Source: Cryobacterium adonitolivorans (GTDB lineage: Bacteria > Actinomycetota > Actinomycetes > Actinomycetales > Microbacteriaceae). Taken from it: a stretch of 64,000 nt of DNA. Position numbers and translations under genes: made by a program. A model generated the notes under the pieces. It saw only the letters and a list, made by a program, of their open reading frames with translations. It was not told where the DNA came from and did no database searches. The stretch's first letter is position 1; each line of letters opens with the position of its first letter. Positions 52,554 to 60,774 of this stretch are shown here, piece after piece. The stretch spans positions 1-64,000 of the forward strand of contig NZ_SOFL01000043.1 of assembly GCF_004402695.1 (NCBI RefSeq), read 5' to 3'.

Positions 52554-55511
52554 CTACGGCACTGTCACCCGATGCACGGTGCCGTCGGGCCGCACCAGCC
52601 AGCCCCTCGAACCGGCCGGAGCCAGTGCCGGGGGCAGGTCGCGCCGGCGGGTCACCAGGCGGAAGTCGGCCAGGCTGGCGCCATCGAAGACCAACGGCGC
52701 CACGCCCCGTAGCCCGGTCAGCAACGACCAGTGCGCCTGCCAGGTGTCCGCGTCACCCACCAGCACGGTACCGGCGGCGACGTCTGAGATTACCAAGCGA
52801 TCGTCCCGGGCTCCAGCCGACGGGTGCGCGCCGAGCAGGGCGACGTGCGGGAAGGCCGGCGAGGCGGCCGCCCGGATCGCAGCGGCCGAACGGGCGGCTG
52901 ACCCCGCGACCACGAGCAGCACCGACGCGCCCGCCTCGTCGAGCACGGACGGGACGGCGGCGGGTTCCAGGTTGCGCCCGGCGGGCTCGGCCTGCATCAG
53001 CTGGATGCGCGCACCCCGCCAGAGTCCGCCCCCGGGCGGCACGGTCTCGTCGTAGCTCGCTGTCGACTCCCCCACGGCCTGGTGCTCGTAAACGCTGGGC
53101 AGCCGCAGCACCAGGCGGCTCTGGCACAGGGCAGGCAGCGCCTGCAGCGCCCCGGTGAGCCGTTGCCCGGTCACCACCAGGCGCAGCCCGCTCTGGGCAC
53201 CATCGCGAAGGAGCCCGATGAGCAGGTCGAGTGCGGCGGCACGGTGTTCCTCGCCCCAGCGGGCGAGCACGGCATCCATGTCATCGAACAAAAGCACCCG
53301 GCATTCCGGGCCGGCGTCGTGTCGTCGGCCGCCTGCCGGCGCCGGGCCGGCCGGGCCGTCGAGTGCGGCCCTTGCCCGCACCAGGGCGTCCCAGGTGGCT
53401 TCGACGTCGGCCGGGATGAGGTCGACCCGGTGTGGGGCCTGGGCCGCGATCGCCGTCAGCAGCGTCGATTTGCCCGTGCCGGCACCTCCCATCACCAGCA
53501 GGTGGCCGTCGGCCCGTGGGTCGTACACGGCCACGGTGTAGCGCTGCAGCTCCGGTTCATCGACCAGTCCCAGCTTGAAAGCCGGCGACAGCGGCCCCTC
53601 GGCGGCGAGGGCGGCGACCTGCCCTGCCGTCACCAGCCGCGGGAGCGGGTCGAGCCACGGCCGCCTCGGTGGTTGCGTGGACACCGGCAGGGCATCCAGC
53701 ACGGCCTGGATGTCGCCGTCGGTCGTTGTCGCCACCTGGCAGGCCTGGGCGGCTGCCGGCCCCCGGCGCACCACGCACCGCCCCGGCCGGCCGGTGTCGA
53801 TCCGGGCGGCGGCGTCGGAGCCGATCACCGCCATGCTGTCGGCGGCGTTGTTCACCCGCAGCGACAGCCGCAGGCTGCAATTGGCCAGCAGGGAGTCCCG
53901 CACCACGCCGGCGGGCCGCTGCGTGCACAGCACCAGGTGAACCCCCAACGACCGGCCGCGTGCGGCGATGTCCACGAACAGGGCGTGCAGCGTGGGAAAG
54001 GCGTCCAGCATGGTGGCGAACTCGTCGACGACGATGACCAGGCGGGGCAGCCGGCCGGCGCTGCGCGGGTCGGTGATGTCGCGACTGCCGGTGTCGCGGA
54101 GCACCCGTTCCCGGTGCCGCAGCTCGGCGGCGAGGCTGGCCAGGGCCCTGAGCGCGTCGCGGTCGTCGAGGTCGGTGATCAGGCCAACGCAGTGCGGCAG
54201 CTCCCGCACGGTGTCGAACGCCGCTCCGCCCTTGAAGTCGACCAGCAGGAAGGTGACCTGGCTTGGCGGATACCGGGCGGCCAGCGCCGCCACCCAGGTC
54301 ACGAGGAGTTCGCTCTTGCCGCTGCCGGTCGTGCCGCCGACGAGGGCGTGCGGCCCATCGGCCACCAGGTCCACGCTCAGGGGTCCCTGCTCCCCCGCGC
54401 CGATGACGCAGGCGAGGCCACCCGGCGACCCGTCGGTGCGGCCGGCAACCCGGCCGGAATCAGCGTCCCACCCCGAACAGAGCGGTGTGAAGGCGACGGT
54501 CTCCGGCAGGGCGTCCCCAGAGCCGGCCAGCCCGGCCGCCTCCGCCTCACGGCGGAGCATCGCACCGAATCCGGCAGTCTGCTGCTCGGCCACCAGGTGC
54601 GGCACGAAGTGCAGGCCGGCCGGATGCCCACCCATTCGCACGAGCTCCGCCTCGCTCGCCCCGTGCACCCGCACGATGGTCGCGCAGCCTGGCGGGAGCG
54701 TGGCACCGGCTTCGGCGAGCGCGATCCGGAAGTCACCGCCGGATTGCCCCGGCTGACCGGGCTGACCCGCCCGGTTTGGCCTTTCTGGCGTGCCCGCGGT
54801 GATCGTAAGCCACCCGGCCGGTGACACCGCCGAGCGGTGTGGAAGCCCGACCGCCCAGGCCCAATCGTCGCCGGCCGGAATCCGGACACCGAGGGTGCGG
54901 GGGCTGAACTGGCCCACCATTTGCACCACCAGGCTGCGGGCGAGCGACGTGACGACCAGGCCGGGTCCGACGAGTCCGATGCCGCCGGCCGGGTCCACCG
55001 TGATGGGGGCGCCGGTGAGCACCGCCGCCCTGGCTCGCAGCTCGCGCTGCTCGGCGCTGTCGCCGCCCTCCAGGCGCAGGCCGCTCAAGCCCGGTCCGGC
55101 CCCGAGCACGAGAGAGGCCGTGGCCGGGTCGGCCCAGCGGGTGGCGTCGTGGGCGTTGCGGAGCATCCAGTGCGCCGCGGGTGCGGCATTCCAGGCCTCT
55201 TGCCGCAGCCGGGCAAGACCCTGATCGACGGCATCCCGTGCCTCGGCCATCTGGGCCGCGTAGCCTGCGACGTCCCGGCGGCGCTGCCGCGAGGTGGACC
55301 GGCGCCCGTCGAGTAGCCCCGCGACGGCGATGATCGGGCTGAGGACCGCGAAGACGAGCACCAGCGCCGACCCGGTGATCCCCCAGATCAGTCCGGCGGC
55401 AACCAGGGGCGCCACGCAGGCTATGAGGGGAAAGCCGGGGCGACCGGGTGGCGCCGGCGGGGTCGGCAGTCTGATCGGGTCCATGGTGGGCGGTTCGGGG
55501 GCGACGGTCAT
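52554..55511 (-). CDS. EccC/EssC-like FtsK/SpoIIIE double-ATPase
   Basis: A 985-residue membrane ATPase. Two helices near the start (about 28-67), then a ruler-like segment (RQRRRDVAGYAAQMAEARDA, TRWADPATASLVLGAG) as in EccC/EssC. Two FtsK ATPase domains follow: first Walker A GGTTGSGKS (392-400) and Walker B LVIVVDEFA (491-499), second Walker A GGAGTGKST (675-683) and Walker B RVLLFDDMDA. Type VII secretion ATPases have the same layout. No WXG100 substrate or EccB/D/E is seen in the window. ATG 55511 is preferred over an upstream start at 55568. It lies downstream of the FHA gene (95 bases). Confidence 0.82.
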   Translation of the reverse strand: MTVAPEPPTMDPIRLPTPPAPPGRPGFPLIACVAPLVAAGLIWGITGSALVLVFAVLSPIIAVAGLLDGRRSTSRQRRRDVAGYAAQMAEARDAVDQGLARLRQEAWNAAPAAHWMLRNAHDATRWADPATASLVLGAGPGLSGLRLEGGDSAEQRELRARAAVLTGAPITVDPAGGIGLVGPGLVVTSLARSLVVQMVGQFSPRTLGVRIPAGDDWAWAVGLPHRSAVSPAGWLTITAGTPERPNRAGQPGQPGQSGGDFRIALAEAGATLPPGCATIVRVHGASEAELVRMGGHPAGLHFVPHLVAEQQTAGFGAMLRREAEAAGLAGSGDALPETVAFTPLCSGWDADSGRVAGRTDGSPGGLACVIGAGEQGPLSVDLVADGPHALVGGTTGSGKSELLVTWVAALAARYPPSQVTFLLVDFKGGAAFDTVRELPHCVGLITDLDDRDALRALASLAAELRHRERVLRDTGSRDITDPRSAGRLPRLVIVVDEFATMLDAFPTLHALFVDIAARGRSLGVHLVLCTQRPAGVVRDSLLANCSLRLSLRVNNAADSMAVIGSDAAARIDTGRPGRCVVRRGPAAAQACQVATTTDGDIQAVLDALPVSTQPPRRPWLDPLPRLVTAGQVAALAAEGPLSPAFKLGLVDEPELQRYTVAVYDPRADGHLLVMGGAGTGKSTLLTAIAAQAPHRVDLIPADVEATWDALVRARAALDGPAGPAPAGGRRHDAGPECRVLLFDDMDAVLARWGEEHRAAALDLLIGLLRDGAQSGLRLVVTGQRLTGALQALPALCQSRLVLRLPSVYEHQAVGESTASYDETVPPGGGLWRGARIQLMQAEPAGRNLEPAAVPSVLDEAGASVLLVVAGSAARSAAAIRAAASPAFPHVALLGAHPSAGARDDRLVISDVAAGTVLVGDADTWQAHWSLLTGLRGVAPLVFDGASLADFRLVTRRRDLPPALAPAGSRGWLVRPDGTVHRVTVP

Positions 55512-55606
55512 CTTCCCAGCAGACCCGCCCCGCAGGCAGGGGAGGTCCCACCGGCGGCCCCGGTGCACAACCCGGACTGTGCGGGGGTGTGGAGGAGGCG
55601 CGGGGC

Positions 55607-56242
55607 CTAGAGCACCATGAAGAACTGGTCGCCGATTTCGACCCTGGCGCCTCGGGCCACCAGGTACCGGCGTCCCGGCTCGCAGCGCAGCGCCGGGGCC
55701 GGCGCGCGCCGCACGACCGTGCCGTTGCCCGAGAACCGGTCGTTGACCCAGAACTCGCCGTCGTGTTGGCCGAATTCGAGGTGGCTCTTGGACACCGACA
55801 TGCCCAGGTCGGTGATTTGGATCAGGTGGTCGAACCGTTCCGAGGGTTGGGGCAGGGGGCGCCGGCCGATGAGGCCGGTGCCGCGCACCGAGACGGTCTC
55901 GCCGGTGCTGAACTGCAGGGTGTACCGTGCGGGCTCCGCCTTCTCGGCCGGTGCCTCCGCATGAGCACCCAAAGGGCGGGCGGGCGGGTGCCCTCCCTCG
56001 CCAGACGGGGCATCCGCCGGCAACGCACCGGCAGGCTGGTCATCGGTTGGGCCGGTGCCCGCCGGCCACAGTGGCACTGAGATCACCGTGGTCCGGGGCG
56101 CGAGCGGCTGGATGATGGTGGTGTCGCTGGGGCGCGGGTCCGCGCGCTTGCGGGTCGTGGGGGTCGCCGAGGTCGAGCTGCCGCAGCCGCCGCAGAACAT
56201 CGCGCCCTCTGGCAGGTGCGCCCCGCAAATCTGGCAGTTCAC
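55607..56242 (-). CDS. Zinc-ribbon and FHA-domain protein
   Basis: A 211-residue protein: an N-terminal zinc ribbon (Cys3, 6, 17, 20 in C-x2-C-x10-C-x2-C, around CQICGAHLPEGAMFCGGC) and a Pro/Ala-rich linker. A C-terminal FHA domain (about 120-208) has GLIGRRP, VSKSHLEFG and VNDRFSGNGTVV, the phospho-Thr binding residues. EssC-type ATPases carry FHA modules at their own N-terminus; here the module is a separate gene next to the ATPase. GTG 56242 overlaps the TgpA stop as GTGA. Confidence 0.88.
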   Translation of the reverse strand: MNCQICGAHLPEGAMFCGGCGSSTSATPTTRKRADPRPSDTTIIQPLAPRTTVISVPLWPAGTGPTDDQPAGALPADAPSGEGGHPPARPLGAHAEAPAEKAEPARYTLQFSTGETVSVRGTGLIGRRPLPQPSERFDHLIQITDLGMSVSKSHLEFGQHDGEFWVNDRFSGNGTVVRRAPAPALRCEPGRRYLVARGARVEIGDQFFMVL

Positions 56243-58575
56243 TGACCTGGTCCCTTCGTACTCTCGCCAGCTCCCCACAGCCTGCGCCTGCGCCGGCCAT
56301 CCCGCCCGGCCGTTCTCTTAGCGTAGCGACCGAAGGACCGCACCGAGATGACCGCGCGCAGCCGGTCGCGGCGGTTGAGGCCGGCCCGCATGCTGTTCTG
56401 CAGCTCACGCACCGACACCCAGATGCCGTCCGGGTCGATCTCAGCAGCCCCGTCGGGTGCGAAGACGGCCCGGTCCACCTCGCCGGCCAGCCAGAGGGCG
56501 CGCACCCCGCCGACGGACCGGGCCAGCTCGGTGCGGGTCGCCTGGGGCGCAATGGCCAGACCGTGATCGGTCACGCTGTCGGCGAATTCCCGCCAGCCAC
56601 CGACGATGCGGTCGATCGGCCGGTGTGCCAGACGGCGGCGTCGCCGACGCCGCCACTTGGCGAGAACGATGCCCACAAACGGTGCGGTGAGGAGGCCGAC
56701 GCCGAGTATCGACCAGGCCGCTATGGTCACGACCAGCCGAATCGCGGCCCAGAACGGGTCGGCGGCGTCGGGCGGGTCGACGGTCTGGCTCTCGGGCTGG
56801 CTGGGTTCGGACTGCTCAGCGGCATCCGGTGCCGGCGGGGGCAGCACGGTCTGCGGTCGGGAGATGGGAGTGGCGTCGTCGGGTTGGCGTGCCGGGATCT
56901 CCCGGACCGGCGGGTTGGGATCCAGCGCCACCCAGCCGTCGGCCTGGGTCTGCACCTCGATCCACGCCGAGGCATCGGCTCCGGTCACCGGTGCGGTATC
57001 GCCCTCCGCGGCGGGCACGAAGCCCACCACAACCCGGGCCGGAAAGCCGATCTGCCGGGCCATCAGGGCCGCCGTCACCGCGTACTGCTCGGCATCGCCG
57101 AGCATCGGCTGGTCCTCGAGGAGCTCATCGATGCGGTCGACGCCGTGCCCGGACCGGCTGACGGGTTCCCCCGCGGTGCCGTGGCTGACGTAGCCGGTCG
57201 TGGCCAGGAAGTCGAGCACGGCCTGCAGCCTCTGGCCCGGCGTGTCGCCCGGCCGCAGAATACCGGCCAGGGTTTTCTCGAGGCCGTCGGGCAGCACGTC
57301 GACCTGCGGTAAGACCGCGGAGCCGGGCAGGGCGTCGGCCAGGTCTCCGGCCAGCGCCGGCACGACAGCGGTGCTGGTGTAGCTGTCGCCCTGCTCCAGG
57401 CCGGTGACAATGGCGGCGGTGCCGCCGAGGTCGTTGTACACGAACGACTCCTGGCGGGCGGCCGCGGTGGAGCCGATGAACTCAATGCGCTCCAGCGCAC
57501 CGACGCCGGGCACCCACACACCGTCGTACTCCCGGATCGACACCGTCAGGGAGACCTTGTCGCCGCGCACCGCACTCTGGTCGAGGCGGTAGGGCAGCCG
57601 GGTGAAGGTGCCGGAGTCCGGCCGCGACGCCGCGGCATCCGCGCTGCCCACCGAATACACCACGCCGTCGTAGTCGTCGAGGGTCGCCAGCCGGATGCGC
57701 CCGCCGGCGGGCAGCCCCTCGACCTCGAAGAGCACGGTGTCGGCGAGGTCCGGCTGCAGGTAGTTGCGGAACCCGGACAGCGGACTCGGGTAGGCGCGGG
57801 CGTCGAAAGGTGCAGCCACCCTGGTGCGCAGCACGTCCCTGGCCGCGGTGGGCGGCAGGGCGACGGCGGCGACCGTGCCGGCCAGGACCGCCATGGTCAG
57901 CGCAAGGGCCGCGACGACGACGGAGCGGGCCGCGCCCATCCGCCGGTCGGCCACCGGCGGCCGCGCCGCGGTCGCCGACACGAGCAGGCGGCCCCGGCGG
58001 CGTTCCAGGTTGAGCCACAGCAGCCAGAGCACCAGCACAGTGAACAACGCGAGGCCCAGCAGGGTGGGTGCCGTGGCCTGAACCGGGCCGAGGGCGATGC
58101 CGGCCAACAAAAGCAGCACCGGCGCCGGCAGCGCCAGTTCCGCCGCCTGGCTGCGGAGCGCCACCGAGAGCCCGACGACGCTGCTGAGCAGCACGAGGAT
58201 CAGCGCGGGAACCAGAAGGGCCTGGTACGACCCGACCGGCAGCACGATGGTCACCAGCTGCTTCCAGCCGAGCGCCGTGGCCGGCACCAGCTCGGCGAGG
58301 CCGGCCGGGCTCGGTAGAACGCCGTACAGGGCGCGGCCGGGCACGGCCAGAGGAACCCCGACGAGGAGATAGCCGCCGATGGTCGTGAGGCCGACCAGCC
58401 AGGCGGGCCAGCGGAACACGGCGCCGACGATGGCGATGCCACACCCCAGCAACGCTGCGACGGCGACGAGCAGCACGAAGGCGCCGGTCTGGTAGACCGG
58501 CCACAGGGCGGCGGCGGCGACGCCGGTGGCCGACATCAGGGCCACGGTGTTGCCGACGATGAAGCGCCCGCTCAT
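56239..58575 (-). CDS. TgpA-like membrane protein with inactive transglutaminase core
   Basis: A 778-residue protein: an N-terminal block of about six to seven membrane helices (residues 5-190, plus one near 218-240) and an outer domain with a transglutaminase-like core (about 440-556). One more helix (about 612-640) and a cytoplasmic tail complete it. The core reads GDAEQYAVTAALMARQIGFP and VTGADASAWIEV, then GWVALDPNP. Active members have GDCEQ and DAHAW: here Ala495 stands for the Cys and Ser536 for the His, only Asp552 remains. So it cannot use the normal mechanism. Coupled to DUF58 (ATGA) and FHA (GTGA) genes. Confidence 0.85.
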   Translation of the reverse strand: MSGRFIVGNTVALMSATGVAAAALWPVYQTGAFVLLVAVAALLGCGIAIVGAVFRWPAWLVGLTTIGGYLLVGVPLAVPGRALYGVLPSPAGLAELVPATALGWKQLVTIVLPVGSYQALLVPALILVLLSSVVGLSVALRSQAAELALPAPVLLLLAGIALGPVQATAPTLLGLALFTVLVLWLLWLNLERRRGRLLVSATAARPPVADRRMGAARSVVVAALALTMAVLAGTVAAVALPPTAARDVLRTRVAAPFDARAYPSPLSGFRNYLQPDLADTVLFEVEGLPAGGRIRLATLDDYDGVVYSVGSADAAASRPDSGTFTRLPYRLDQSAVRGDKVSLTVSIREYDGVWVPGVGALERIEFIGSTAAARQESFVYNDLGGTAAIVTGLEQGDSYTSTAVVPALAGDLADALPGSAVLPQVDVLPDGLEKTLAGILRPGDTPGQRLQAVLDFLATTGYVSHGTAGEPVSRSGHGVDRIDELLEDQPMLGDAEQYAVTAALMARQIGFPARVVVGFVPAAEGDTAPVTGADASAWIEVQTQADGWVALDPNPPVREIPARQPDDATPISRPQTVLPPPAPDAAEQSEPSQPESQTVDPPDAADPFWAAIRLVVTIAAWSILGVGLLTAPFVGIVLAKWRRRRRRRLAHRPIDRIVGGWREFADSVTDHGLAIAPQATRTELARSVGGVRALWLAGEVDRAVFAPDGAAEIDPDGIWVSVRELQNSMRAGLNRRDRLRAVISVRSFGRYAKRTAGRDGRRRRRLWGAGESTKGPGQ

Positions 58576-59741
58576 GCGGCGGCCCCCCGGGCCAGGCTGT
58601 GCTGCAAGTCATCGAGGAAGCCGATGGTGAGCAGGCTCATACCGCCGGCGCGGCGCAGGCCCGGGCGGGCGCCGGGGTCGCAGACGACGGCGACGGCCTC
58701 GACCCCGACGGGGAATCCCGCCGCCGAGGCGCGCAGTGCGGCCAATGGTGTCGCCGACCCGCAGAGCAGGAAGGCCACCGACAGCCCGTCGACCGCGGCG
58801 GCGGCCTTCCTGGACAGCGCGCGCAGGTCGGCGGCGCCGGGTGCCAGGTCCACTCCGCTGAGGTCGTCGAGCAGCCGGGTGGGGGTGAGGGTGCTGAGCG
58901 GGCGTGAGCTGGCCAGGACCGACACCGTGCGCGCATCACGGATCGCCCGGATTCCCAGGGAACCGGCCGCGCTGACGGCGAGCTCGAATTCATCGTCGTC
59001 GGCGAAGTCGCTCGTGGCCAGGCTGAGGGCCACGAGCAGGTGGCTGCGCCGGGTCTGCTCGTACTGGCGCACCATCAGGCGGCCGGTCTTGGCGCTGCTC
59101 TTCCAGTGGATACTGCGCCTCTCGTCGCCGCTCTGATATTCGCGCAGGGCGTGGAACGCCACGTCGCTGGCGGTGAGGTCCCGGGTGGGTTGACCTTCGA
59201 GGTCGCGCACGAAGCCCTGGCTCATGCTGGGGATGGCGATGGTGCGCGGATGCACGTAGAGATCGATCCGCTGCGCGAGCACGGTCTCCAGCCGCACCAG
59301 CCCCACCGGATCGGCCCGCACCGTGTGCACGGGCCCGATCGGGATGATGCCCCGGCGCTCGGCGGGAACCACGAACACCTCGTCGATGCCGGTGCGCGCG
59401 GCCAGAGACGGCATCGGGAACTCGGCCAACCCGGCTCCCACCGGCACCTGCACCGTCACGGCGGCCAGGCGCCGGCTGGTCGAGTTGTGCACGTCGACCT
59501 GCCCGGGCACCCGCTCCCCCGCGACAACCCTGTCGACGGGCAGGGTCAACGTGATGTGGTGGGCGCTCTGACCGAGCAGGTGCGCGAGCGCGCCGGCCAC
59601 CAGGACGGCGGCCGCCCAACCGATCGCGGTGAGTTCGGCCCAGCCCAGGCCGTAGCCGGCGGCGAGCAGCGCGGCCGCGCAGCCGGCGACGCTCCAGCCG
59701 AGCGGCGTGACCGCGCCGAGCATCCGGGTTCTAGCTGACAT
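58572..59741 (-). CDS. DUF58-domain protein
   Basis: A 389-residue protein with two N-terminal membrane helices (about 13-60) and a DUF58 domain, marked by YQSGDERRSIHWKSSAKTGRLMVRQYEQ (about 215-245). DUF58 proteins resemble von Willebrand A folds and nearly always sit beside a MoxR ATPase; the pair is thought to act as a chaperone-like machine on membrane or envelope proteins. Starts 11 bases inside the MoxR gene and overlaps TgpA. Confidence 0.88.
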   Translation of the reverse strand: MSARTRMLGAVTPLGWSVAGCAAALLAAGYGLGWAELTAIGWAAAVLVAGALAHLLGQSAHHITLTLPVDRVVAGERVPGQVDVHNSTSRRLAAVTVQVPVGAGLAEFPMPSLAARTGIDEVFVVPAERRGIIPIGPVHTVRADPVGLVRLETVLAQRIDLYVHPRTIAIPSMSQGFVRDLEGQPTRDLTASDVAFHALREYQSGDERRSIHWKSSAKTGRLMVRQYEQTRRSHLLVALSLATSDFADDDEFELAVSAAGSLGIRAIRDARTVSVLASSRPLSTLTPTRLLDDLSGVDLAPGAADLRALSRKAAAAVDGLSVAFLLCGSATPLAALRASAAGFPVGVEAVAVVCDPGARPGLRRAGGMSLLTIGFLDDLQHSLARGAAA

Positions 59742-60774
59742 CCGCCCGCTGGTCCTCCCCGCTGCGCGGCGGCGGCGTCTCGACCAGGATCCGGCCGATC
59801 ACACTCGAGGCGCTGACGCCGTCGAATTCGGCCTCGGCGTCCAGCAGCAGCCGGTGCGCGAGCACGGGTTCGGCGAGCGCCTTCACGTCGTCGGGGGTCA
59901 CGTAGTGCCGGCCTTGGGAGGCCGCGTAGGTCTTGGCCGTGCGGATGAGCGCGAGGGCTCCGCGCACACTGGCGCCCAAGCGCACCTCCGGGCTGCTGCG
60001 GGTGGCGTCGACGAGCCGGGCGACGTAGTCGTTGATGGTCGCGTCGACGAATACGGTGCGGGCCAGCGATGCCACCTCGACGACGGACTCCGCCGAGAGC
60101 ACCGGTGCCACGCGGTTGTCGTGGGCCCGCCGACCGGCGCCTTCCAGAATGCGCACCGTGGCCGCCTGGTCGGGGTAGCCGATCGAGGTCTTCATCAGGA
60201 ACCTGTCCAGCTGGGCCTCAGGAAGCCTGTAGGTGCCGGCCTGTTCGATCGGGTTCTGGGTCGCGATCACCATGAACGGGCCCGCCACCCGGTGGGTGAC
60301 GCCGTCGGCAGTGACCTGACCCTCCTCCATCACCTCGAGCAGCGCGGCCTGGGTCTTGGGGCTGGCCCGGTTGATCTCGTCGGCCAGCACGATGTTGGCG
60401 AATACCGGTCCGCGGTGGAACTCGAAGGTGGCCGTGCGCTGGTCGAAGATGCTCACCCCGGTGATGTCCCCAGGCAGCAGGTCGGGGGTGAACTGCACCC
60501 GGTTGTTGGTGCCGCGAACGCTCTGCGCGATGGCGCGGGCCAGCGAGGTCTTCCCGGTCCCGGGAACATCCTCCAGGAGCAGGTGGCCCTCGCTGAACAA
60601 GGCCGTGAACGCGAGCCTGATGACGTGCTGCTTGCCCAGCACGACCTCCTCAACGCCACGCACCAGCCTGTCGAAGAGGGTCGCGAACTGGCCGGCCTCC
60701 TCGATACTCATCTGCTCGGCGTCGCGGCGGGCGCCCGGCTGGCCTGGGCTCACACGATCGGGGGTCAGGGTCAT
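59731..60774 (-). CDS. MoxR-family AAA+ ATPase
   Basis: A 347-residue AAA+ protein: Walker A EDVPGTGKT (about 69-77), Walker B IVLADEINRASPKTQAALLEVMEEG, sensor ATQNPIEQAGTYRLPEAQLDRF and a C-terminal lid. MoxR ATPases partner DUF58 and similar proteins to remodel or assemble envelope complexes. ATG 60774 overlaps the surface-protein stop (ATGA) and is chosen over a longer in-frame reading to 61098 inside that gene. Confidence 0.93.
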   Translation of the reverse strand: MTLTPDRVSPGQPGARRDAEQMSIEEAGQFATLFDRLVRGVEEVVLGKQHVIRLAFTALFSEGHLLLEDVPGTGKTSLARAIAQSVRGTNNRVQFTPDLLPGDITGVSIFDQRTATFEFHRGPVFANIVLADEINRASPKTQAALLEVMEEGQVTADGVTHRVAGPFMVIATQNPIEQAGTYRLPEAQLDRFLMKTSIGYPDQAATVRILEGAGRRAHDNRVAPVLSAESVVEVASLARTVFVDATINDYVARLVDATRSSPEVRLGASVRGALALIRTAKTYAASQGRHYVTPDDVKALAEPVLAHRLLLDAEAEFDGVSASSVIGRILVETPPPRSGEDQRADVS

